In this document: positions 1 through 9,500 of the stretch, piece by piece
Layout of the letters: every line of letters begins with the position of its first letter
Position numbering within the stretch: position 1 is the stretch's first letter
NCBI GenBank assembly: GCA_024231905.1
Contig: JAAEQC010000007.1
Coordinates: forward strand, 1 to 37,768
Direction of reading: 5' to 3'
DNA from: a bacterium
GTDB taxonomy: Bacteria > Krumholzibacteriota > Krumholzibacteriia > LZORAL124-64-63
DNA: 37,768 nt
Made by a program: the position numbers and the translations under genes
The notes under the pieces: model-generated
What the model saw: only the letters and a program-made list of their open reading frames with translations
The model's database searches: none
What the model was told of the DNA's origin: nothing

Positions 1-2
1 AC

Positions 3-821
3 GGCATCCTCTTCACACGCCGCGACCCCGCCGACGAGTGGAGCGGGCTGACGTTCAGCTCGGGCTCGGGCGGAACCCTCGAGTACTGCACGTTCGAACA
101 CGCCACCCGCTACGAAGGCAACGCCGTCTACTGCAACGAGGCCGAACCTACTTTCGAACACTGCACGTTCCGCGAAAACGACTTCGGGCTCTACGCCAGG
201 AACGCGACCCTCTCCCTGCTGAACTGCCTGGTCACCGACAACCTCGAGTACGGCGTCTACCTGTACGGCGCGGCGGACCTGAATTTCGGCGGATCCCCCG
301 CCGAGTGGAACGACATCCACGACAACGGCGGCGGCCTGCCGGACCGTGATCTCCACAACGGCACCGAGACCGTCTACGCCACCTACGTGTACTGGGGAAC
401 CATCGATGTGGGCGAGATCGAGGACCTGATCCACCACGAGCCGGACAACGCATCCCTGGGCCGGGTCCAGTTCGGACCGTGGGTCAACGCCGCCCACGAC
501 ACCGAGTACTCGGACGGCTTGTCGGCCGTACCGGACGACACGGGTCCGGTCATCCCCACCGTCCATGGTCTGGACCAGAACTGCCCCAACCCCTTCAACC
601 CGGTCACAACCATCAGCTACGACCTACCCCGGGACAGCCACGTGGAGCTGGTGGTCCTCGATCTGGCGGGTCGGCGCGTGACGACCCTGGTCGACGCCCG
701 CCAGGAAGCCGGAACCCGGAGCGTGACCTGGCAGCCGCGGGACCTCGCCAGCGGCATGTACCTGTACCGCATCAAGACCGACGGATTCGAACAGATCAGG
801 AAGATGATGTTGCTGCGTTAG
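3..821 (+). CDS. Secreted right-handed beta-helix protein with FlgD-like C-terminal domain (5' end missing)
   Basis: The reading frame is open from the left window edge, so the N-terminus and signal peptide are not visible. The first ~130 visible residues have the short repeats of a parallel beta-helix: 'LEYCTFEHATRYEGNAVYC', then 'PTFEHCTFRENDFGLYARN', then 'LSLLNCLVTDNLEYGVYLY', each with a hydrophobic core and an N/D turn. Such domains bind or cleave polysaccharide or act as surface adhesins; no catalytic residues can be assigned. The last ~85 residues are a FlgD-like/Por-type domain: NCPNPFNPVTTI, DLAGRRVTTLV, LASGMYLYRI and a terminal KMMLLR. This domain is inferred to direct secretion or surface attachment, as in type IX-like systems. 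Its stop lies 16 nt from that of the convergent next gene. Confidence 0.85.
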   Translation, partial: GILFTRRDPADEWSGLTFSSGSGGTLEYCTFEHATRYEGNAVYCNEAEPTFEHCTFRENDFGLYARNATLSLLNCLVTDNLEYGVYLYGAADLNFGGSPAEWNDIHDNGGGLPDRDLHNGTETVYATYVYWGTIDVGEIEDLIHHEPDNASLGRVQFGPWVNAAHDTEYSDGLSAVPDDTGPVIPTVHGLDQNCPNPFNPVTTISYDLPRDSHVELVVLDLAGRRVTTLVDARQEAGTRSVTWQPRDLASGMYLYRIKTDGFEQIRKMMLLR

Positions 822-837
822 ACCGTCGGCGACCGGG

Positions 838-1665
838 CTACTCGAGCGCGAGCCGCAGGGCGCGGTTCGCGCTCCTTTCCATCTCCAGACCGGCAGTGGC
901 GCTGCAGAACACGGCGTCGAGCCGTTCGCGGTAGGGGGCAACGCTCGCCTGAAGCGTGGCCGGCAGGCCATCCTGCCAGACGAGCCGAGTGGAGTCGTCC
1001 TCCATCCTCTGCACCTCGTCGGCCAAGGCGCCGTGGCGGGGATCATCCGCGACAGGCCGGCCCCCGACCTGCAGTTGCCGTGCCAGGCATCCGCTCAGCC
1101 TCTCCGCCGCCTCGGGCGACACGGCCTCGCCGTTCGAGAAGATCTCGCCCCGCGTCCCCTCGGACAGAAGCTGGTCGTGGTAGGCCACGGCGTAGATGTA
1201 GGAATACTCCTCCAGCCCCATGGACGCGGCCAGCAGCCCCGTATTGCGCTTCTCGAAATAGTTGGCCAGGAAGGGCGTGATGGATAGGGCCGCACCGCCC
1301 AAGCCGGCGGCCACGCCACCCATCTCCCCCGCGTCCTTCACGTCTTCGGGATCCCGCGTTTCGAGCGACGCGACCGCATCGAAGCCCCGGCGCACGTTGC
1401 CGTATCCCTCGCAGGACGCGACCAGCGTGGAACGGATATCCAGGAAGAGTTCCATGCGCTCGGCGGGAATGCCCCCCGACGAGGGCGGCACGTAGGCCAC
1501 GGCCGAGCCGAGGGACCGGTCGAGTTCATTCAGGGCTTCTCCGGCGTTCTGAAGCGGGCCCCAGGTCTTCACCCCCACGACCCCGGCCACCAACAGGGGA
1601 ATCCCGATCAGTGCGGCGGCCAGGATGGCGCAACCCTTGGCTGTCGTGCGTCCGGTCTTCTTCAT
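838..1665 (-). CDS. Hypothetical membrane-anchored protein
   Basis: A 275-residue protein I do not recognise. It starts MKKTGRTTAKGCAILAAALI, followed by a continuous hydrophobic stretch to about residue 32: a basic n-region and one transmembrane anchor or uncleaved signal. The remainder is predicted to be extracytoplasmic and largely helical, with charged segments, four scattered cysteines and a second hydrophobic patch near residues 125-140 (GGVAAGLGGAALSITPFLA). No catalytic motif was seen. It is convergent with the beta-helix gene, and 117 nt separate it from the stop of the upstream same-strand propeller gene. The ribosome binding site is weak (AAAGGCAGG about 9 nt before the ATG). It could be an envelope-associated lineage-specific protein; function unknown. 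Confidence 0.7.
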   Translation of the reverse strand: MKKTGRTTAKGCAILAAALIGIPLLVAGVVGVKTWGPLQNAGEALNELDRSLGSAVAYVPPSSGGIPAERMELFLDIRSTLVASCEGYGNVRRGFDAVASLETRDPEDVKDAGEMGGVAAGLGGAALSITPFLANYFEKRNTGLLAASMGLEEYSYIYAVAYHDQLLSEGTRGEIFSNGEAVSPEAAERLSGCLARQLQVGGRPVADDPRHGALADEVQRMEDDSTRLVWQDGLPATLQASVAPYRERLDAVFCSATAGLEMERSANRALRLALE

Positions 1666-1782
1666 GGTGGGGGCCTGCCTTTCCAGCTTCCGCTACAAGG
1701 CAGACGCAAGTTGGGAGAGGCAGGTTCCGTGACTGGGGACGGGGACCCGGCGGACGATTCGAGAATCCGCGATCGAGTTGCT

Positions 1783-3108
1783 TCACCGGGAGGTGGGTCG
1801 AGGCCGCAGCTCCTCGATCACGTCGGCCCGCACCCAGTAGATGTCCCACTTGGCAGTGAAGAAAAGATAGCGACCATCCGGCGACAGGGTGGCGCACATG
1901 TTGTCCCCCGGGTCATTGAGCCCCGGGCCCAGATTGACCGCTTCGCCCCACCGGCCGTCGGCCTGGCGGAAAACCACGTACAGGTCGCCGTCCTGGGTGC
2001 CGCCGAGGGCGCCCGGCCGGCGTGAATCGAAGAGCAGGAAGCTGCCGTCGCGGGCCACGCAGGGGTGGGCGTCGGACTCCGGCGTGTTCGTGCCGCCACC
2101 CAGCAGTTCGGGCTGTCCGAAAGCGTCCCCCTCCGGCGCCAGTCTGATCAGACGTCCCCAGTCCTCCTCGCCGCCGCTGATGTCCGTGACGTAGAGGACG
2201 CCGTCCGCAGTCAAGGACGGGAACATACCGTCGCAGATCTTCTTGCCGCCGCTCCAACCGTCGCCCTCCCGCTCGCGCATCCAGATCTCCGATCCGCGTC
2301 CCATGAAAAGGCGGTCGCCCGTGGCGTCGATGTGGGGCTCGAAGTTGCCGGGAGCGGCGAACGGCGCCGGGGCCGGCACGGTCCAGCCGTCCTCGGTCTG
2401 TCGGCTCATCTTGAGTCCCTGGGAGGTGGAAAAATAGGCCTCGCGACCGTCGGGAGTGAACACGACGCAGTACTCGAGGCGGCCGCACGTGGACACCAGG
2501 CCGGGAGCAAAAAGTTGCGGTGTACGTCCGGGCGGCTCCTGTCCGAAGTAGGGTCCGGTCAGGCCGGTGGCCGTTCCGGGCGCCCCGGGGCTCACCGCGT
2601 CGGTCTCCGGGGCCATGCTGGTCACGTACCAGTCCAGGTCCTTCAGCTTCCAGGTGGCGTTCTCGTTTTCGGGATTCAAGTCCAACGATCGCTGGTAACA
2701 GGATCGCGCGCGCTCCGCGTCGCCCAGGTAGAGCCAGGCCTCACCCAGACTGTCCCAGACGTTTGCGGCCTCGGGCAGCAACTCCGCAGCCAGCTGGAAC
2801 ACCTCCGCGGCGTCTTCCTTGCGACAGGCGGCGATGGTCCGGTAGCCGAGCGCCGTCAAGCCGGCCTCATCCAGATGGTACCGTTCAGGATCGCGGGCAA
2901 GGGAATCGCGCAACGCCGCCGTCGCGACCGACCCATCGTGGTCGCGCAGCAGATCATCCAGGACCGCGGACGCATCCAAAACCGCCGGAGCGTCACCGTC
3001 GGGATTCGCCAGGGACAAGGGCGCGAGCAGCAGCAGGCAACTCACGAGGACCAGATGGCGGCACGCGGTGAAGGGCCACCCATGGGAGGTGGGGATCGAC
3101 GGGCTCAT
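1783..3108 (-). CDS. Exported TPR plus PD40 (TolB-like) beta-propeller protein
   Basis: The 441-residue protein has a signal peptide (hydrophobic core LVLVSCLLLLAPLSLA, cleavage near residue 35). Residues ~95-175 look like tetratricopeptide repeats: 'AAEVFQLAAELLPEAANVWD' then 'LGEAWLYLGDAERARSCYQR', with the typical A/G/Y/A spacing and a PENENA turn. Residues ~190-430 carry repeated WD40-like PD40 strands: VVFTPDGREAYFST, PHIDATGDRLFMGRG, FPSLTADGVLYVTD, PCVARDGSFLLFDSRR and ATLSPDGRYLFFTA. Proteins with this TPR-propeller order are usually periplasmic or surface scaffolds; no enzymatic role is evident. A good Shine-Dalgarno (GGAGG, 7 nt before the ATG) supports the start. It is divergent from the esterase gene at 3272, sharing a 163-bp promoter region. 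Confidence 0.85.
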   Translation of the reverse strand: MSPSIPTSHGWPFTACRHLVLVSCLLLLAPLSLANPDGDAPAVLDASAVLDDLLRDHDGSVATAALRDSLARDPERYHLDEAGLTALGYRTIAACRKEDAAEVFQLAAELLPEAANVWDSLGEAWLYLGDAERARSCYQRSLDLNPENENATWKLKDLDWYVTSMAPETDAVSPGAPGTATGLTGPYFGQEPPGRTPQLFAPGLVSTCGRLEYCVVFTPDGREAYFSTSQGLKMSRQTEDGWTVPAPAPFAAPGNFEPHIDATGDRLFMGRGSEIWMREREGDGWSGGKKICDGMFPSLTADGVLYVTDISGGEEDWGRLIRLAPEGDAFGQPELLGGGTNTPESDAHPCVARDGSFLLFDSRRPGALGGTQDGDLYVVFRQADGRWGEAVNLGPGLNDPGDNMCATLSPDGRYLFFTAKWDIYWVRADVIEELRPRPTSR

Positions 3109-3271
3109 GGCGCTTCCTCCGGATTGGTACGTGGGGCGAGCCTACTACGGCGTTCGCGGCGCCGAGTTACGTCGCAGCCCTGTAACCACACCGTCCACCT
3201 CCCGTCGTTGAAAGCACGCCCCCGACCACGTCATCGGCTCACGGTGTTCCGGCAAATCCGAGGTAATCCCC

Positions 3272-4462
3272 ATGAAGGTCATCAGAATCGCAGCGCTGGT
3301 CAGTCTGCTCCTCACGCTGGGTGTCGCCGCGCCGGCGAGCACCGATTTCGCGGACGTCACCGAGGCCGAAATCACATCGGCGATCCTGGACGAAACCGTC
3401 GCGTTGCGGATCGCTCTTCCCGTGGGATACGAAGGAACGACCCGGGACTATCCGGTGCTGTATCTGTTGGACGGCAATTTCTTCATGTATCAGGCCGTTT
3501 CGGCCGTCGACTTCCTCTCCACGCCCAGATACATGAACGCGGTGATCCCCAGCCACATCGTCGTGGGCATCACGACCCGGGACCGCAACCACGACCTCAC
3601 CCCGACCCACGACGCGGAATACGACGGGATGGCGTTTCCCACCAGCGGCGGCGCCGAGGATTTTCGGCATTTCCTGGTGGATGAACTGATCCCGTTCGTC
3701 GACGCGAACTACCGCACTACCGATCGAAGAATCCTGGCAGGCTGGTCCCTCGGCGGACTGTTCACCACCTGGACCTACCTCGCGCACCCGAAGACCTTCG
3801 ACAGCTACCTCGCCATCAGCCCGAGCCTCTGGTGGGACGACATGGTCGTCTGCGGAATGGCTCGGGAGATAGCCGCGAACGGGGGACTCAGTCCGCGGCG
3901 TCTGACCGTGACCCTCGGCGGGCTCGAACGCGCCCCCATGGACGAGTCGGTCGAGGGCACCTTCGTACCCTTGATGGAGGGCGCGGACGACGCCACGGGA
4001 TTCGACCACATCGAGATCGTCGGCGAAGGGCACAACACCAGCCCCCTGATCGCGCTCCACAAGGGCCTGGTATCACTGCATCGTATGACCGCGTTGCCGG
4101 ACGAGATCGTCGAAGGTGATCTGACCGTCCTGAAGCAGCGCCTCGTGGACAAGGCCCTGGGCCACGGCCTGCGCACGAACGACCCGGACGAAGCCGGTCG
4201 GTTCCTGATCAAGCTGGCGGTCGAGCAGGGCACCTATGAGATCGGTATGCAGCTCGCCCGGATCCTCGCCGACCGCGTGACGGTCTCGCCCCGGTCCATG
4301 GTCGCCGTGGGTGAGATGGCGTTCCGGTTGAATCGCTACGAGGACTCGACAGCCGCTTTCAGAACGGCCATCGCCCGGGAGAAGGCTCGGGATGAACCGG
4401 ATCCCCAAGAGCTGAAGTTCTTCGAGGAATACCTGGAATGGGTCCTGGCCAGAATGGGCTGA
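3272..4462 (+). CDS. Secreted alpha/beta-hydrolase esterase (esterase D/IroE-like)
   Basis: A 396-residue protein with a signal peptide (MKVIRIAALVSLLLTLGVAA-PAS). It matches the putative esterase family related to esterase D and the siderophore esterase IroE (COG2819). Visible marks are the strand YPVLYLLDGNFFMY (oxyanion region), the nucleophile elbow GWSLGG with Ser159, 'LAISPSLWWDD' after it, and the likely catalytic His254 in GEGHNTSP. Residues ~285-396 form an additional helical, TPR-like tail (VGEMAFRLNRYEDSTAAFRT), common in this family. It probably hydrolyses an ester in the periplasm or outside the cell; the substrate cannot be told. The ATG is preceded by GAGG at 8 nt. The stop is 15 nt from the convergent phosphatase stop. 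A paralogue-like esterase is at 34506-35390. Confidence 0.88.
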   Translation: MKVIRIAALVSLLLTLGVAAPASTDFADVTEAEITSAILDETVALRIALPVGYEGTTRDYPVLYLLDGNFFMYQAVSAVDFLSTPRYMNAVIPSHIVVGITTRDRNHDLTPTHDAEYDGMAFPTSGGAEDFRHFLVDELIPFVDANYRTTDRRILAGWSLGGLFTTWTYLAHPKTFDSYLAISPSLWWDDMVVCGMAREIAANGGLSPRRLTVTLGGLERAPMDESVEGTFVPLMEGADDATGFDHIEIVGEGHNTSPLIALHKGLVSLHRMTALPDEIVEGDLTVLKQRLVDKALGHGLRTNDPDEAGRFLIKLAVEQGTYEIGMQLARILADRVTVSPRSMVAVGEMAFRLNRYEDSTAAFRTAIAREKARDEPDPQELKFFEEYLEWVLARMG

Positions 4463-4477
4463 CGAGGAAAAAACCAA

Positions 4478-5071
4478 CTATGGGGAGTCCGGATCGTCAT
4501 TCTCCTCGCCGGTTCCGACCAGGCCGGCGAACTCGGCGATCGCCGCTTCCTGGGCCGCGGTCTCCACGGATCCTGGACGCAGTTCCCGAATCTTCGCGAT
4601 GGCATCCGCGGCCGCCATGCCCCGCGAAACCAGGTAGGCGGCGAGAAAGGTCCCGGTCCGCCCCTTGCCCGCATGGCAGTGGACGCCCACCCTCCCCCCG
4701 GCCGTCATCTGCCGTTCGACCGCCGCAATGAACTCGCTCAACTGTTCCATCGTCGGCGCATGGAAGTCCGGCACCGGAATATGGAGAGAGTCCATGCCGT
4801 ACTCCCCGAGGAGTTCGACGGGCAGTTCCTCTACCGTCAGGGAAACCAGGAGTCCGATCTGCTGGGACTGGAGGAAGGACAGATCCTCGCCCGAGGAATC
4901 CGCAACCGCGGGCAGCGGCATTCCACACAGCCGTTCATGGACGATCCAGGAGAAGCCGTCTCGCATCTTAGAACTCGTCTCGCTCGGCGTCGTAGCCGGG
5001 CCGTGGGTTTCCGCCTCCGCATATGCGGCAAAAAGAACGATGATCAGGACGATTGCGACGGATCGAAGCAT
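4478..5071 (-). CDS. Exported dual-specificity (cysteine-based) protein phosphatase
   Basis: The product is 197 residues from the ATG at 5071, chosen because GAGGTG lies 7 nt upstream and because it begins a clean signal peptide (MLRSVAIVLIIVLFAAYAEA). An upstream in-frame start at 5227 would add a non-homologous leader. The phosphatase loop HCHAGKGRTG gives catalytic Cys132 and Arg138 (HCx5R). The general acid is probably Asp102 in PVPDFHAPT. This is the DSP/PTP fold, removing phosphate from proteins, nucleotides or phosphoinositides by a phosphocysteine intermediate. A signal peptide would place it in the periplasm or outside, which is unusual for the family. It stands alone, 152 nt downstream of the stop of the next same-strand gene. 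Confidence 0.88.
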   Translation of the reverse strand: MLRSVAIVLIIVLFAAYAEAETHGPATTPSETSSKMRDGFSWIVHERLCGMPLPAVADSSGEDLSFLQSQQIGLLVSLTVEELPVELLGEYGMDSLHIPVPDFHAPTMEQLSEFIAAVERQMTAGGRVGVHCHAGKGRTGTFLAAYLVSRGMAAADAIAKIRELRPGSVETAAQEAAIAEFAGLVGTGEENDDPDSP

Positions 5072-5223
5072 GACAAAGCACCTCTGAACTTTCGTGCGGG
5101 TAGGCTTCGAGCCTAGCATCTCCCGCCGCGCAAGGTCCAGATCCCCGGGAAGATCCGGTGGGTAGATTCCCGGTCCGAAGCCGCAGACCAAGCACCGAAG
5201 GCCTTCGCTCCGACGCCTCGCCG

Positions 5224-6324
5224 TCACCTCACCAGCACCATCCTCTTCGTTTCGCCATGTCCGCCGGCCTCGAGGCGACAGAAGTAGACGCCTGCCGAAA
5301 CGGGTCGGTCTGCCGCGTCACGACCATTCCATGAGACCTCGTTGTACCCCTCGCTCGCCGTCTCGTTGTCGACCAACACCGCCACCGACCGACCGGCCAC
5401 GTCCAACACCGACAGCCTGACCCTCGTCGGCCTCGGCAGGTCGAATGTGATCGTCGTCCGGGGATTGAAGGGATTGGGAAAGATCCTGCCCAGGCGTGGA
5501 ATCCGGAAGGTCGTCGGTTCGTCGGGAACCGGACTCGGCAGGCCTGGAAAGAGCCCCGACTCGGACGTCCAGACCACTCCCGGCGGAACCTGGACGGCGA
5601 GGATCCGCAAGCCGTCCTCAAAGTCGATCTCTGCGTCACCGATCACGCTGCCGCCGCCGGGATTGTAGGCGTTGGAAGAGGTCCAGGCCCGGTAGATACC
5701 CGCCCGGACGATCTCCGAGAACTCCTGCGATTCGTTCAGGGTCGATCCGGGGGCCACCAGTTCCGCGGTAACGGTGAACGCTTCGTCCACGACCACCGTA
5801 CCGGATTCCTCGATGCCGACTTCGATCAGTTCGACTGCGAACACCCCGCTGCCCAGGCGGACGGTGCACCTCGCTTGCACGGTGGCTCCGACATCGGAGG
5901 AGATCGCCCCCTGCGCCCGGCCCAGCAGACTCACCTGCACTCCGTCCGCGTAGAATCCCGCAGGAACCGTGAAGAGCAGGTGGTCCTCGAACTCGATCCG
6001 CTCCACGCGGCCTGTCCCGGAGGGGAAGTCGTAGGGCCCGGTCTGCAAACCGTGGGAATGGGCGAAGACGCTGACGGTAGCCGTACTCAGATCGGCGTAG
6101 AAGCGGGCGGTCCCGTAGTTCCCGGCGGCTCCGGTTTTCGTGTGGTCCCCGGCGAAGAACCACTCGCCCTCGAGCGTATCGTAGTCCCGGATGGGGATGC
6201 CATCCGAACCGGTGGCGTAGCAGTAGTAGTTGTAGGACACCTCGAACGCGGCGGCGGGAGCCGCCCATGCTACGGTGCAGACGAGGACGGTCACCAACCA
6301 AGCCAGAGTCCTGTAGGCCTTCAT
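5224..6324 (-). CDS. Secreted protein of unknown function with FlgD-like C-terminal domain
   Basis: I place the start at the ATG at 6324 (GGGAGG 6 nt upstream), giving 366 residues with a signal peptide (MKAYRTLAWLVTVLVCTVAWAAPAAA). A longer in-frame start at 6405 adds only a non-hydrophobic leader. Residues ~27-270 are beta-rich with no motif I recognise; a YNYYCYATGSD start and several alternating hydrophobic strands suggest Ig- or jelly-roll-like domains. The last ~85 residues are the FlgD-like domain: PNPFNPRTTITFDLP, LDVAGRSVAVLV, VSAGVYFCRLE and a final MVLVR. It is probably exported and retained at the cell surface or released by the same route as the other FlgD-tailed proteins here. 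Confidence 0.82.
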   Translation of the reverse strand: MKAYRTLAWLVTVLVCTVAWAAPAAAFEVSYNYYCYATGSDGIPIRDYDTLEGEWFFAGDHTKTGAAGNYGTARFYADLSTATVSVFAHSHGLQTGPYDFPSGTGRVERIEFEDHLLFTVPAGFYADGVQVSLLGRAQGAISSDVGATVQARCTVRLGSGVFAVELIEVGIEESGTVVVDEAFTVTAELVAPGSTLNESQEFSEIVRAGIYRAWTSSNAYNPGGGSVIGDAEIDFEDGLRILAVQVPPGVVWTSESGLFPGLPSPVPDEPTTFRIPRLGRIFPNPFNPRTTITFDLPRPTRVRLSVLDVAGRSVAVLVDNETASEGYNEVSWNGRDAADRPVSAGVYFCRLEAGGHGETKRMVLVR

Positions 6325-6534
6325 GACGGCCTCCCGTTCTCTTGGCTCGGAGCAGGACAGACACGGCCGAGATGGCTGTTGAGGAAAAGGGCCCCGTGGA
6401 TGCAAACCATGCCGTGGGTCCCGTCCAAGCCTTCAGTATCGGAGATCACAACAACGGGTGCTAGTACTTGTGGAACGGAAGCGGCGCGAGGAAATCACAG
6501 GGGACGCCGGTCTCTCGCTCAGACTGGAAGCGCC

Positions 6535-9500
6535 TCAGTCCCCACCCGACTCGATCCTGTAGAAGACGTCGGCCCCCTGCGCCGTTCCGGTCTCGGTCTG
6601 CACGGCCCAGTCCGGCGAAAGGATGAAGCGCAGGCGAACCAGGTTCGAGCGGTCGAAGAGACCCATGGCATAGGACAGGTACAGATTCGGGGTGAGGTAC
6701 TTGCCGGTGACCAGCGCCGCTTCCTGCATGGTCCCACCCGTCTCGATCCTGGCTTCGTCGAGGCCGATCCGCGAGCCGAGATAACTGGACAGAACGTTGC
6801 CGCTCATGAGGGCGGCCGTATCGGCCACGCGGGCCTTGTCGTCGCCCGAACCTGCGTCGAGGGGCCGTCCGGTGAGCAGGTACGAGATGGCGTTGGCGTC
6901 GGACATGGCCGGTTCCGAGTAGATGCGGGGATTCGGCTGCTCGGCGGAGCCGGTGATTCTCAGGCCGGCGATGGTCCCGTCGAAGGCCTCGCGGTAAGCG
7001 CGCATGTCCAGGTTGGGATTCTCCACCGGCCCCACGAAGGAGATGGTGCCGCGGTCGATGGTCAGGTTCTGGCCGTAGGCCCGGTAATAACCCTCGCGGA
7101 TACGGATATCCCCGAGAACCTCGGGCGGGTTCGGCGGATGCTGTCGCACGTTGACCGCGCCTTCGAGGGCGATGGACATGGCATTGCCGGAGAAGACGAC
7201 CTCGTCGCCGAGCACCACTTGCACGTCGATCCAAGTGTCCACCGGCGGCGGAACCGGCTCAGCCCCCTCCTCCAGGATGATCACGTCGCGCGAAACGGGT
7301 ACGGCCGATTCCGGCAGCTCAACCAGCTCCACCCTGACGACGGGCAGGTTCACGAGCCCGGTCACGTCGATCCGCTCGCCGTTGTAGGTGAGCGCCAGAT
7401 CGGGCGATACGAGGACCTCGATCTCAGGCGTGCCCATGCCCCGGAAACGGTCTCCGATTATGGCCACGCGAGCTGGGTTCTCGGCCGACGGCGCCGGCGG
7501 CAGATGGCCTTCGATGCTGATCTCGCCGTCTCCCGAGTGGGCGCCGCCGGTCAGGGTGAAGCCGCCGACGGGGTCCCCTTGGGCAACGAATCGGCCATCC
7601 TCGACGGTGATGCCCAGATCGGGCAGGCTCACCGCCATGTCCTCCGCGCGCACCTCACCCTTCACGACCGGATCACCCAGGGTGCCGCTGGCGTCGACAG
7701 CCAGCGTGACGCCGCCGCCGAGATGGGTCGCACGGGGATCGAGCCCCTCGAAGACGGCCAGGTCCGGCAGATCGCCGCGCAGCGACGCGATCAGGGGCTG
7801 CGCCGGAAGGTCGGTTCTAAGATTCGCGTATCCGGGCAGCGAGAGCTCTCCTGCCAGATCGACCCGTGCCCCCGTCGGCGCGCTCACCACGACGAGCTCG
7901 AGATCGGCCGCGACCCCCGAGTCCCCCATGGCCACGCGCAGGGAGGCGTCCTCGAACAGGAGGCTGTCGGTGGCGGCAAGTACCAGGCGCGCGTCGTCCA
8001 GCCCGGCCACGAGTTCGCCTGTCAGGTCTCCGGCAGCCGTCCCCTGGGCCCGGAAGCGCGCCTCGGCCGTGCCGTGGACGGTCCGATCCGGCGGCAGGTA
8101 TTGCTGGACCAGGTCGAGAGGTATCTGCTCCGCGAAACCGCGAACCGACCAGGCGGCCGGGTCCCAGGCGCCGTCGAGCGCCAGAGCGGCGGCGCCGTTG
8201 GCGAACCGGAAACTATCCAGGGCCGCGGCCTGGGTCCCCACCGCCAGTGACGCCGGCTGCTGCAGGTGCCAGGCGCCGAATTCGCGATTCGCCACCTCCA
8301 GCGTGTCGATGGTTCCGGACCAGGCACGCGCATCCGGATCGAAGCGGCCTGCCAGCGCCACCAGGCCGCGAACCCACGGGCCGGCGACGGTCAGGCGCAG
8401 GCGTTGATCCCGGTCCGTATCTTCGGCGACGAGAACGGTTGTATCGATGGCCGTCGTGCCCGCCACCAGGTCGAAGATCCTGGCTTCGACCCGACTGGAA
8501 CCCCCATCTGCCAGGTCCACATGGGCGCTGGCCTCCACCTGTGCCGCGGCGGTCTTCGCCGCCGGCAGGTCGAGCGAGTCGGCGCGGATCGTGGCGGTCG
8601 CCCGCAGCGCCGCCGGTAGGCCGTGGGCCCGAATGTCGGCCGTGATACTTCCGGTGGCATGGGGCATGACCGGTGCCAGGTCGTCGCAGGCCAGTTGGGC
8701 ATCCACGGCAACGGTGTCGTCCACCGTGGCCGCGACTCGTGCCGTGATGGTGGCCCAGACGAGGTCGAGGTCGACGACCGCGTTCCGCGAGCCGTCGAAG
8801 TCGACTCGGCCATGGCCGCGCGCCGGGTGCCCCCGGAGATGGCCCGTCAGCGTATCGAGGACGGCCCACCCCACGGGTTCTCCGGCGACTAGGCGACCTT
8901 CGGTTCGGATGACGGCACCCAGGCGGGCCGGTACCTGATTCAGCTGCGGCGCCAGCGCGTCCAGCGCCAGGCTGTCGGCCCTGGCCTGGGCCCGCCATGA
9001 AATCCCGGGGTACCACGCCGCTTGGGCCGTGGCGGCGATCTTGCCCTCCAAGGTCCGCACTATCAGCCGCTCCACGGCGATGGACGAGAGATCGCCTCGG
9101 GCTTCCAGGTCCACGGCGGCCTCGGGCACGGCATCTCCCGTCATCCGGGCCGCCATCTCGATGCTGTAGTCTTCCGGTCGGCCCTGCAGGGCCACGCGGA
9201 CATCGGTCAGTTCGAGGTTCTCCGGAAATACCATGTGTGCCCGGGAAATCCGCGCCTCGTCGATGACGATCTCCAACGGAAGATCCGGCGGCGGTACCGA
9301 CTCGAGAGGCGGCGACGCGGCCGACGGCACCGAATCGGGCGTCGCCGTCAGCATGCGGACGGTCACGTCATCCACGACGAGGCGTTCCACGTGCAGGCGC
9401 CTTCGGACGAGCTCGCCCGGAGCCCAGTCCAGCTCGACGAGGCCGACGTCGACCGCCGCCGCGGGTACGACCGCCCGCACCCCGCGCAGCCGGAGCCGCC

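Noticed and set aside
2065..3684. Plus-strand frame opposite the propeller gene and into the esterase gene
   Set aside because: It overlaps two clear genes in other frames and lacks a ribosome site or any recognisable motif.
5875..8250. Long plus-strand open frame opposite tamB
   Set aside because: Its composition is the reverse shadow of a GC-rich coding strand (rich in Arg, Gly, Asp, Val), with no domain. The minus-strand TamB has clear family motifs.
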